Shown here piece by piece: positions 1 to 5,996 of a stretch of 9,761 nt of DNA. A program made the position numbers and the translations under genes. The notes under the pieces were generated by a model. The model did not search any database. It was not told the DNA's origin and saw only the letters and a program-made list of their open reading frames with translations. This DNA comes from Neisseriaceae bacterium (lineage in GTDB: Bacteria; Pseudomonadota; Gammaproteobacteria; Burkholderiales; UBA11063): the NCBI GenBank assembly GCA_027371515.1, contig DAHXMX010000031.1, positions 1 to 9,761 on the forward strand, in the 5' to 3' direction. Numbering within the stretch: position 1 is the stretch's first letter; every line of letters starts with the position of its first letter.

Positions 1-1
1 A

Positions 2-685
2 ATATTTTTAAGTTTATTATCTGGCATTATGTTAATAGCTCCTGTTGCTATATTTGTATTAATTGGAGATAATGTTGCAAATAGTTATCAAAATGGTGCA
101 TTGATGGTAAATTTAATTGTTTTGCTTAAATTTGTTGGATTATTCTTTTTAGGTTTATTTCTACATTTCTTATGGCAGATTATGTTAGTGTTATATTTAT
201 ATCGTAATTTATCTTTGAAGATAATACTTACTGAAGCTGTGCCAATATTTATTACTGCATTTATTAGTTCAAGTTCATTAGCAACACTACCTATTGCAAT
301 GAATAAAGCTGAGCAATTAGGCGGAAATAAAAAAGTAGTTGAATTTATGTTACCTGTTTGTGCTTCAATGAATTTTGCTTCTGGGATGATGTATGAGGTA
401 GCTGCAACTTTGTTTTTTTTACATGTTATGCATATCAATCCAGATTTAATACAGCAAATTATGCTTGCTATTGTGTGTATTTTAACTGGTATTGCTGTTG
501 GTGGAATTCCGGAAACTAGCATGGTTAGTTTTGTGACTGTATTTAATATGGCTGGTGTTCCTTTAGCAGCAATTAGTATTTTAATGCCATTAGATAGAAT
601 TGTAGATAGAGTGCGTACAATGGTCAATATTTTTGGTAATACATGCGGAACATTAGCGGTTAGTAAAACTAAAATTAATAAATAG
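2..685 (+). CDS. Dicarboxylate/amino-acid:cation symporter (DAACS/SLC1 family), 5'-truncated
   Basis: This is the C-terminal half of a secondary transporter of the GltP/DctA (SLC1) type, an inner-membrane importer of acidic or neutral amino acids or dicarboxylates. The frame is open to the window edge, so about 200 N-terminal residues are missing. Counting from the first visible Met (base 29), the landmarks are the serine-rich HP1 loop (SSSS, residues 80-83, followed by LATLPIAMNKAEQLG), the unwound TM7 region (N115), the HP2 loop (GGIPETS, 158-164) and the TM8 signature DRIVDRVRTMVN (189-200). The substrate-binding Asp and Arg positions of TM8 (D193, R196) are kept. The family's NMDGT motif reads NFASG, and the usual Asp of the TM8 'GD' is Asn (N204), so two carboxylates that bind Na+ in GltPh are absent. 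The substrate cannot be called. mnmC starts 3 nt after the stop, suggesting one transcript. Confidence 0.88.
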   Translation: MFLSLLSGIMLIAPVAIFVLIGDNVANSYQNGALMVNLIVLLKFVGLFFLGLFLHFLWQIMLVLYLYRNLSLKIILTEAVPIFITAFISSSSLATLPIAMNKAEQLGGNKKVVEFMLPVCASMNFASGMMYEVAATLFFLHVMHINPDLIQQIMLAIVCILTGIAVGGIPETSMVSFVTVFNMAGVPLAAISILMPLDRIVDRVRTMVNIFGNTCGTLAVSKTKINK

Positions 686-688
686 GTA

Positions 689-1918
689 ATGCTTGTTGTT
701 TGTATGTTAAAAGAATGGCTTAATAATTATACCAATGTACAAAATAAATCAGTCGCAATTATAGGTGCTGGGATATCAGGTGCTTATACCGCTTATTATT
801 TAGCGCAACGTGGTTATGATATATATGTAATTGATAAAAATCAAGATATTGCTCAAGGTGCAAGTGGTAATCCACAGGCAATTCTTTATTATTCATCATC
901 AGGTAGAGATATATATCTTGATGAGATGTTTGAAATTGGGTATAAAAATTCATCCAATTTAATTACACAGTTAATGACGCCAAATATACACTACAATAAT
1001 TCTGGTAGTATTCATATTGCAAATAATCAACGATTAATGCGACAGCATACCAATATAATAAAAAGAAGATTAACTAATTTTGAGTTACATCATAATGATT
1101 TAGATATTGTTAAAAATGAATATAATACCTATTTAATAGACAAAAAAAGTATTTGGTTAAGGCCAGCTGTATTAATAGCAAAGCTGCTCAGTCACCCTAA
1201 AATAACCGTTTTAACAAATACTTGTGTATTAAAAATAAGCATTACTAATCAAGATTGGCAATTATCTTTAAATAATACTAATAATCTAACTGTAGGTAAT
1301 ATTGTAATTTGTACTGGATTTGAATTAAATAATTTTAGTCAAATAAATGAATTACCTGTAATACCAAATAGTGGACAAATATCATTAATCCCCAAATTTA
1401 ATACTCTTAATAAAATATTATGTTTTGGTGGATATTTAACCCCTGCAATAGATAATTATCATTGTTTAGGTGCGACATATCACCCTAATCAAATTAAGCA
1501 AAATATTAGCGCTCAAGATCATTATTTTAATTTGCATCAATTAAATAGCATTTTAGACAAACAATTATTAATTGATGTCAATTCACTTAATGGACGTGTA
1601 TCTACACGTGGTACAACAAGTGATTATTATCCAATTATTGGCCCAGTTACAACCTATCAATTATTTAAACAAACATACTATCGTTTGGGTTATAATCCTA
1701 AACAAAGAATCAATATACAATGCCCATATTTACCGGGGTTATATCTCAATATTGCTCATGGTTCTAAAGGTATGCTAAGTAGTAGTTTCGCTGGTCAATT
1801 GATTAGCCAATATATAACAAATCAATCTATTACCTGTACTAATGAATTACGTCAAAAAGTTCACCCGCATCGTTTTTGGTTAAAAAGGCTTATTTATGAA
1901 AATAACAATTCCCATTAA
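689..1918 (+). CDS. mnmC: MnmC oxidase domain, free-standing (FAD-dependent cmnm5(s2)U34 oxidoreductase)
   Basis: The protein matches the C-terminal half of E. coli MnmC. That domain uses FAD to remove the carboxymethyl group from cmnm5(s2)U at tRNA wobble position 34, giving nm5(s2)U. An FAD dinucleotide-binding motif (G26-x-G28-x-x-G31) sits near the start, followed by GASGNPQ (57-63), which aligns with GASGNRQ of MnmC. Also present are FGGYLTP (247-253) with LGATYHP just after, STRGTTSDYYPIIG (near 306-319) and HGSKGM (358-363). The tail VHPHRFWLKRLI resembles the E. coli ending. At about 409 residues it equals the oxidase half only; the methyltransferase half (about 250 residues in E. coli) is absent and a transporter gene lies directly upstream. 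The start at 689 follows the transporter stop by 3 nt with a weak ribosome site. A second in-frame ATG at 704 is possible. The gene overlaps the next one by 23 nt. Confidence 0.92.
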   Translation: MLVVCMLKEWLNNYTNVQNKSVAIIGAGISGAYTAYYLAQRGYDIYVIDKNQDIAQGASGNPQAILYYSSSGRDIYLDEMFEIGYKNSSNLITQLMTPNIHYNNSGSIHIANNQRLMRQHTNIIKRRLTNFELHHNDLDIVKNEYNTYLIDKKSIWLRPAVLIAKLLSHPKITVLTNTCVLKISITNQDWQLSLNNTNNLTVGNIVICTGFELNNFSQINELPVIPNSGQISLIPKFNTLNKILCFGGYLTPAIDNYHCLGATYHPNQIKQNISAQDHYFNLHQLNSILDKQLLIDVNSLNGRVSTRGTTSDYYPIIGPVTTYQLFKQTYYRLGYNPKQRINIQCPYLPGLYLNIAHGSKGMLSSSFAGQLISQYITNQSITCTNELRQKVHPHRFWLKRLIYENNNSH

Positions 1919-2570
1919 TTACAAATTTTTTTTGTTTCTCTTAGCTATTGAGATAATTACGATTCCATTTGTTGCTTTATTTAATACTTATACAGCATTT
2001 AATAATTTACTTATGGATATTTTAGGTTTTACGCTTGGTTTTATTTGTGGTATTGTTATGATTTATTTAATGCAGCGAGCGGTGCTGAAATTTATCTCAC
2101 AAGAGTTGAATTTATCTATTAAAAAAATTCAAAATAAACTATATATTACATTACTATTTGCGCTTGTTCTAGGGATTATGTTTTTTATTCAAACAAAGCT
2201 TAATGATAGTAAATACCCATCATTAACAGGTGGTTTGTCAGCTGGTTTAGCCATATTTATCACGCTGAATATTAATTTGGTGATTAATAAGTTATGGAAA
2301 AATTCACTAAGTGTTATTGATGATTATCATGTTTATTATATTTACATAGATTATTTTGATATTTGTTATATTAGTTTTATAGCTTTTATTTATGAATTAT
2401 TTGCTTATGAGATATCAGGATTGTGGATTGCGTATAATAATTATCGTTTTTTCTATGGCATATTATCTGCAATTTTTGCTAGCTTATTTGGTTATATTGC
2501 AGTATTATTTACTGTACGCTATTTAGATTATACGCCGTATATTCATCTTAATAAACAAATAAATAAATAA
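1896..2570 (+). CDS. Six-helix integral membrane protein of unknown function
   Basis: I do not recognise this 224-residue protein. It is strongly hydrophobic, with about six predicted membrane segments near residues 10-30, 39-60, 82-100, 111-131, 155-179 and 185-207. Between helices 2 and 3 is a basic, amphipathic cytoplasmic-looking stretch (residues 61-82). The fifth segment region is rich in Tyr, Asp and Ile (near 143-158). The start at 1896 is supported by AAAAGG at 1883-1888, seven bases upstream and inside mnmC. The 23-nt overlap with mnmC implies translational coupling. No signal peptide is evident beyond the first helix, and I see no ATP-binding or metal motif. The function is open; the operon partners (transporter and tRNA-modifying enzyme) do not define a shared pathway. 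The gene is probably real because of its length, ribosome site and coherent topology. Confidence 0.75.
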   Translation: MKITIPINYKFFLFLLAIEIITIPFVALFNTYTAFNNLLMDILGFTLGFICGIVMIYLMQRAVLKFISQELNLSIKKIQNKLYITLLFALVLGIMFFIQTKLNDSKYPSLTGGLSAGLAIFITLNINLVINKLWKNSLSVIDDYHVYYIYIDYFDICYISFIAFIYELFAYEISGLWIAYNNYRFFYGILSAIFASLFGYIAVLFTVRYLDYTPYIHLNKQINK

Positions 2571-2577
2571 TATTTGA

Positions 2578-2586
2578 TGCTATAAT
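2578..2586 (+). promoter_or_regulatory. Extended -10 promoter for the nitroreductase gene
   Basis: TGCTATAAT is a perfect extended -10 (TG, one base, TATAAT). Transcription should start near 2593, leaving a leader of about 25 nt. No good -35 hexamer is found 16-18 bp upstream, which fits extended -10 promoters. The ribosome site AAGGGA (2607-2612) lies five bases before the ATG at 2618. Confidence 0.6.
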
Positions 2587-2617
2587 AGTAGCTTGCTTTG
2601 AAATAAAAGGGATACAA

Positions 2618-3280
2618 ATGAATGTAAGTGATGCTTTATTAAAACGTAAATCAATACGTGCCTTTACTAATCAAGAAGTTAGTCAAGATCTAATTATACA
2701 AATATTAGATAAGGCACGATATAGTCCATCAGGTACTAATACTCAACCTTGGGAAGTAGCTGTTGTCACTGGGCGTAAAAAGTATGAGTTAGATAATGTT
2801 TTATTAAATAGCTTTAAAAATAATGAAGCTAAAAATATGGATTATAATTATTATCCGTTAAAATTATCAGATGTATTACAGGAGCGTCGTCGCGCATGTG
2901 GGCTTCAGATGTATAGTGCTTTGGGTATCACAACCCGTGATACTGATAAAAGAGTTGAACAATGGGCAAAAAATTATACAGCTTTTGGTGCACCATGCGT
3001 AATTTTTATTTTTGCTGACAAATGTATCGAAAAAGGCTCATATCTTGATTTAGGTATGTTTATTCAATCAATTATGTTAATGGCCACTGAGTTAGGGTTA
3101 GCGACTTGTGCACAAGCATCGCTTGCTGAGCAGCCTCAAATAGTCAAGAAATTACTTGATAATTATTATGATAAAATACTTATTTGCGGAATAGCTATTG
3201 GTTATGAAGATAGTACGAATGTCATTAATAGTTATCGTACCGCTCGTGAAGAAGTTAATAAATTTACTAGGTTTTATTAA
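2618..3280 (+). CDS. Nitroreductase-family FMN-dependent oxidoreductase
   Basis: A 220-residue flavoprotein of the nitroreductase superfamily, which uses FMN and NAD(P)H to reduce nitroaromatics, quinones or related substrates, normally as a cytoplasmic homodimer. The N-terminal RKSIRAF (10-16) is the FMN-phosphate binding motif. SPSGTNTQPW (36-45) is the characteristic loop of the subgroup that includes many nitrobenzoate-reductase-like proteins. A central LDLGMFIQSIMLMATELGL stretch forms the dimer/FMN helix, and the C-terminal GIAIGYED plus RTAREEV supply the usual FMN-contacting glycine and arginine segments. The length is typical and nothing is missing. It has its own promoter and ribosome site and is separated from the upstream operon by 47 nt. 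Its TAA ends at 3280 and the opposing rmuC stop begins at 3281. The physiological substrate cannot be inferred. Confidence 0.92.
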   Translation: MNVSDALLKRKSIRAFTNQEVSQDLIIQILDKARYSPSGTNTQPWEVAVVTGRKKYELDNVLLNSFKNNEAKNMDYNYYPLKLSDVLQERRRACGLQMYSALGITTRDTDKRVEQWAKNYTAFGAPCVIFIFADKCIEKGSYLDLGMFIQSIMLMATELGLATCAQASLAEQPQIVKKLLDNYYDKILICGIAIGYEDSTNVINSYRTAREEVNKFTRFY

Positions 3281-4435
3281 TTATTTTTCTAAACTAGGTA
3301 TATCGACATTTTTAATACTGTTAAAACGATTACTGATTTTGTTTGTTGTAGTGTTGATTTCTCCAATATCTTTATAAACTTTTTCTATATGATTAGATAA
3401 ATTGTCCCAACGTATACGATAGCGTTTAAACTCTTCACTAAGCATAGCTAAATTTTCTCGAATTATTTCAGCATGCTTTGTCTGTTCAATGTTTTTTAAT
3501 GTTATTTGTACCACGGATAATAATGCCATTAATGTAGTGGGTGAGGTTATAGATACTTTTTTAGTATATGCATATTCAACTAGTTTTGGACAGTATGCAT
3601 TAATATATGCAAATATTGCTTCCGCTGGTATAAACATAATTGCTTGTGTACTGGTTTCTTGTTCAATAATGTATTTATCTGCAATATCATTAATATGTTT
3701 TTTAACATTAGCTTCAAAATTATACTCTGCCTTTTTACGTTCTTCAGCAGAAATATTAATATCTATTGCTCGTTTATAATTCTCTAATGGAAATTTTGCA
3801 TCAATTACAATGTTACCTAGTGGGTGAGGGGTAAATAATATGGCATCTGCTAATGTACCGTTTGATAGCTTGTATTGTGTTTGATAAATAGATGAGTTAG
3901 CTTCTCCAAAAGCTGAAATTAATATTTGATTTAATTGTACTTCACCAAAAATACCACGCGATTTTTTATCAGTTAAAATATCTTGCAATGATACAATTTC
4001 TGTAGATAAAGAATCGATTTTTTTCTGTGCCTCGTCAATTTTGGTTAATCTTACCAATACATTATTAAATGTTTGGTTTGATTTATCGAACCCTTCTTTT
4101 AATCGGTCTTCTACTTTTAAATTTAGTTTATCTAATTCTTGTCGAATTGTATCATTTAGTTTATTTACATCACTATTTAATTCATTTTTTAATTGCGTGC
4201 TAAAGCTATTCAAGCGATCCGTAGTTTCTAAATTAAATTGACTAAACTTAATTTGAATTTTATTATCAAAATCAAGAAGTAAATTATTAATTTTTTCACG
4301 AAACAATTCTGGTAATAAATCAATTTTAACAAGTAATTTTGATAATTGATGATCTTTCTTTTTAAAGATATTTATTAGCTGTAAAACAATAATAACACCT
4401 AGTAAGCAATATATAATCATCATTAGCATATCCAT
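3281..4435 (-). CDS. rmuC: RmuC family DNA recombination protein
   Basis: RmuC proteins limit inversions and rearrangements at short inverted repeats and have a predicted nuclease-like (PD-(D/E)xK-type) core. The start chosen at 4435 gives 384 residues: an N-terminal membrane anchor (about 4-24), a coiled-coil stretch (about 30-155) rich in Lys, Glu, Asn and Leu, then the conserved core. The core includes SRGIFGEVQLNQIL (159-172), DAILFTP (197-203), IVIDAKFPLENY (209-220, with candidate catalytic D212 and K214), IMFIPAEAIFAY (266-277) and SPTTLMALLSV. E. coli RmuC is longer (about 475), mainly in the coiled coil. The frame stays open to an ATG at 4510, but that start would overlap the upstream gene by 68 nt and puts extra sequence before the anchor. 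The start at 4435 lies 7 nt after the upstream stop and has no clear Shine-Dalgarno, suggesting coupling; ATGs at 4429, 4423 and 4420 are alternatives. Confidence 0.9.
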   Translation of the reverse strand: MDMLMMIIYCLLGVIIVLQLINIFKKKDHQLSKLLVKIDLLPELFREKINNLLLDFDNKIQIKFSQFNLETTDRLNSFSTQLKNELNSDVNKLNDTIRQELDKLNLKVEDRLKEGFDKSNQTFNNVLVRLTKIDEAQKKIDSLSTEIVSLQDILTDKKSRGIFGEVQLNQILISAFGEANSSIYQTQYKLSNGTLADAILFTPHPLGNIVIDAKFPLENYKRAIDINISAEERKKAEYNFEANVKKHINDIADKYIIEQETSTQAIMFIPAEAIFAYINAYCPKLVEYAYTKKVSITSPTTLMALLSVVQITLKNIEQTKHAEIIRENLAMLSEEFKRYRIRWDNLSNHIEKVYKDIGEINTTTNKISNRFNSIKNVDIPSLEK

Positions 4436-4442
4436 TATTTTT

Positions 4443-5015
4443 TTAAAATATATAACCAGCAGAAAGCATAAAAGTACTTGGACTAATTCGTCCATTATTA
4501 AATGCACCATTAGGACTGTTTAATCTTTGTTGATTACCAAAATTAATATACTCTGCACGTACAAATGTACTAATAAATGGTATATCAATTTTAGCTCCTC
4601 CACCCCATTCTCCAGTATATGGAGTACCAGATGTTTGTAGTGCATTATTTGAACTTGAAGTATTTATGCCTGCAAATCCTAATCTAGCATATACAGTTAA
4701 AGGGATTAAAGGTATTTTTAATCCAGGTGTTACCGACAAATCTACGATGTTGCTACTTAAACTATTAACGTTGTTCCAGCTATTTGCAGGTCCAATATGA
4801 GTATAGCCTAATTCTGCACCTAAAAAACTCCATATTTGATATCCAGCAAAAGCACGATAAGCCATACTGTCTGCATAATGAGCACCTTGAGATGTATTAA
4901 TATTTTGAATACCAGCGCCAAGACCACCACCCAAATAAAATCCGGTTGTATCTGCTAAAATAAATGTAGGTAGCAAGGTTGATAATGTCAATAATGTTAA
5001 TAGTCTATTTGTCAT
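4443..5015 (-). CDS. Small outer-membrane beta-barrel protein (OmpA/opacity-like)
   Basis: A 190-residue secreted protein. Residues 1-20 form a signal peptide: Lys/Arg-poor but with N3-R4, a Leu/Thr-rich core, and cleavage probably after ILA before DTTG. The mature part opens with GFYLGGGLGAG, the usual first strand of opacity/OmpX-type eight-stranded barrels. It continues as alternating strands and polar loops rich in Asn and Ser, and ends in AGYIF. A C-terminal Phe in a final beta-strand is the BamA recognition signal of outer-membrane proteins. No OmpA-like peptidoglycan domain follows. The start at 5015 is set by AAGG (5024-5027, 8 nt away) and by the signal peptide; an in-frame ATG at 5078 would overlap the upstream lipoprotein gene and bury the signal sequence. 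Sixteen bases separate it from that gene. A role as adhesin, structural porin-like or ligand-binding barrel cannot be distinguished. Confidence 0.83.
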   Translation of the reverse strand: MTNRLLTLLTLSTLLPTFILADTTGFYLGGGLGAGIQNINTSQGAHYADSMAYRAFAGYQIWSFLGAELGYTHIGPANSWNNVNSLSSNIVDLSVTPGLKIPLIPLTVYARLGFAGINTSSSNNALQTSGTPYTGEWGGGAKIDIPFISTFVRAEYINFGNQQRLNSPNGAFNNGRISPSTFMLSAGYIF

Positions 5016-5031
5016 GATATTTACCTTAATT

Positions 5032-5511
5032 TTAAATTTGATCGTCTGGATTAGTATCAAATTTATACATTTTACCAACGATATATAAACCTTGTTGTTC
5101 CATCATTGGTCGTCCAAAGCATGAAAACGGTTGATCTATATCATACTGATCAAAGCAACGCTCTAATTTATTAACTGTTAGGACTATTTTATCACTTTGA
5201 GTTAACGTTGTAATTGTCATTTGACATTTGTCTTTACTCCATAAATAAATATTAGGAGCTATTTGATTAAAATATAATGGTTTAACTAAACTACAGTCGG
5301 GAGCATAATCATTTTCAGCTTGTTGCATGACTAAACCACCAGATTCAAAATGGATTTTTAAATAAGACTCATCATCTGATTTGTAAGTTCCATTAATAAA
5401 TTCGCCGGCATAATTAGATAAAGCTATATAATCATTATCATTTGATAAATTAAAGATAGCACAACCAGTTAAAAATAAAAATAGCCAATTAATTTTATAA
5501 AATTTATACAT
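5032..5511 (-). CDS. Small lipoprotein of unknown function
   Basis: A 159-residue protein with a classical lipobox: a short basic N-terminus (K3, K6), a hydrophobic core WLFLFL and LTGC at 14-17. C17 would be lipidated, and Ala at +2 favours export to the outer membrane. The mature domain is acidic, of mixed beta-type character, and has four further cysteines (C73, C96, C119, C131) that could form two disulphides in the periplasm. I recognise no family. It is the first gene of a three-gene run with the outer-membrane barrel and rmuC, so the lipoprotein and barrel may work together at the cell surface; this is inference from position only. The start is the only ATG near the signal sequence. 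Its ribosome site is weak (AAAG-like), and the gene has its own promoter upstream. Confidence 0.78.
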   Translation of the reverse strand: MYKFYKINWLFLFLTGCAIFNLSNDNDYIALSNYAGEFINGTYKSDDESYLKIHFESGGLVMQQAENDYAPDCSLVKPLYFNQIAPNIYLWSKDKCQMTITTLTQSDKIVLTVNKLERCFDQYDIDQPFSCFGRPMMEQQGLYIVGKMYKFDTNPDDQI

Positions 5512-5540
5512 TATGTACTTTATATTTTTGACAAGTAGTA

Positions 5541-5569
5541 ACTATAACATAATTTATTTGTTGCTACAA
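5541..5569 (-). promoter_or_regulatory. Putative sigma70 promoter of the lipoprotein-barrel-rmuC operon
   Basis: On the - strand, TTGTAG (5564-5569) and TATAGT (5541-5546) are separated by exactly 17 bp. They match the consensus -35 at 4 of 6 and the -10 at 5 of 6 positions. The predicted start near 5534 gives a leader of about 23 nt to the ATG at 5511. The -35 lies in a short imperfect palindrome (TTTGTTGCTACAAA, 5557-5570), which might be an operator. Confidence 0.45.
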
Positions 5570-5620
5570 AATTTAATAATTCTATATAAACGCTGCTTGT
5601 AAAGTGAAGTGCGAAAAATA

Positions 5621-5650
5621 TTGATGCAATTACGTTGTCAACGTTATAAT
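5621..5650 (+). promoter_or_regulatory. Putative sigma70 promoter upstream of the 78-residue membrane protein gene
   Basis: TTGATG (5621-5626) and a perfect TATAAT (5645-5650) are 18 bp apart. Transcription would start near 5657 and produce a leader of about 100 nt. That is much longer than the roughly 20-25 nt leaders predicted for the other promoters here. This 248-nt gap (5512-5759) therefore holds two divergent promoters and the leader; no tRNA, ORF of note or known riboswitch was recognised in it. Confidence 0.5.
5632..5644. promoter_or_regulatory. 13-bp palindrome, candidate operator
   Basis: ACGTTG-T-CAACGT is a perfect 6+1+6 palindrome. It fills most of the -35/-10 spacer and ends on the base before TATAAT, a position where a bound repressor would block RNA polymerase. 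The regulator is not identifiable from the window. Confidence 0.4.
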
Positions 5651-5678
5651 AGCTACCGCTATAAATTCAGTGGCAGCT
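5651..5678 (+). other. Hairpin at the 5' end of the leader RNA
   Basis: AGCTACCGCT (5651-5660) can pair with AGTGGCAGCT (5669-5678) across an 8-nt loop, forming ten positions with one A-C mismatch and one G-U wobble. The predicted transcription start falls within the left arm, so the RNA may contain only part of the stem; alternatively the start is slightly upstream. No run of T follows, so it is not an intrinsic terminator. Confidence 0.35.
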
Positions 5679-5759
5679 CAAGAGGTGTATAAATATTGCG
5701 CTTGGGTTTTATTGTTGTGTGTAATTAAATCATATTAATATATTAATGGAAGGTTTGAA

Positions 5760-5996
5760 ATGTCATTTAGAGCGAAAGTACTTAATATTGGTGAGAAAAT
5801 ATTCACATTTATCGTGATTGTTGCTTTTATCGGTGGTTTAATTTCTGGGGTTAGTACTGGAATGATGTTAGGTGGCGTATCTGGGATTGTTTCTGCTATT
5901 GTACAGGTATTCTTATCATGGAGCGGAACAATTGTTGTTGCGCTCATTGTTTATTCGCTACTTGATATTAGACATAGTTTAGATAAACAACATTAA
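5760..5996 (+). CDS. Small two-helix membrane protein, unknown function
   Basis: A 78-residue protein that I do not recognise. After a short basic N-terminus (R4, K6, K13) it has two hydrophobic helices (about 14-37 and 42-67). They are rich in Gly, Ser and Val with small-residue spacing (GGLISG, GGVSG) typical of tightly packed helix pairs, and a charged tail (DIRHSLDKQH) follows. The strong Shine-Dalgarno GGAAGG (5748-5753, six bases before ATG) and dedicated promoter argue that it is expressed. An antisense frame over the same bases is a shadow. The 3' end overlaps the hemW stop region by 18 nt, tail to tail. Small proteins of this shape include regulators of larger membrane complexes, toxin-like peptides and stress proteins; the sequence does not decide between these. 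Confidence 0.7.
   Translation: MSFRAKVLNIGEKIFTFIVIVAFIGGLISGVSTGMMLGGVSGIVSAIVQVFLSWSGTIVVALIVYSLLDIRHSLDKQH

Noticed and set aside
88..627. A 179-residue ORF on the - strand opposite the transporter
   Set aside because: It is a shadow of the clearly recognisable DAACS gene and lacks a coherent domain or ribosome site.
4436..4510. A longer rmuC starting at 4510
   Set aside because: It would overlap the barrel gene by 68 nt and places extra sequence before the membrane anchor. The ATG at 4435 fits the operon spacing.
5746..5817. Short upstream ORF (about 23 codons) starting at ATG 5746, overlapping the 78-residue gene
   Set aside because: Its ATG overlaps the Shine-Dalgarno of the main gene and has no ribosome site of its own.
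5735..5947. A 70-residue - strand ORF opposite the small membrane protein
   Set aside because: It is rich in Thr, Ile and Pro as expected from antisense of a Gly/Val-rich gene. The + strand frame has the ribosome site and promoter.
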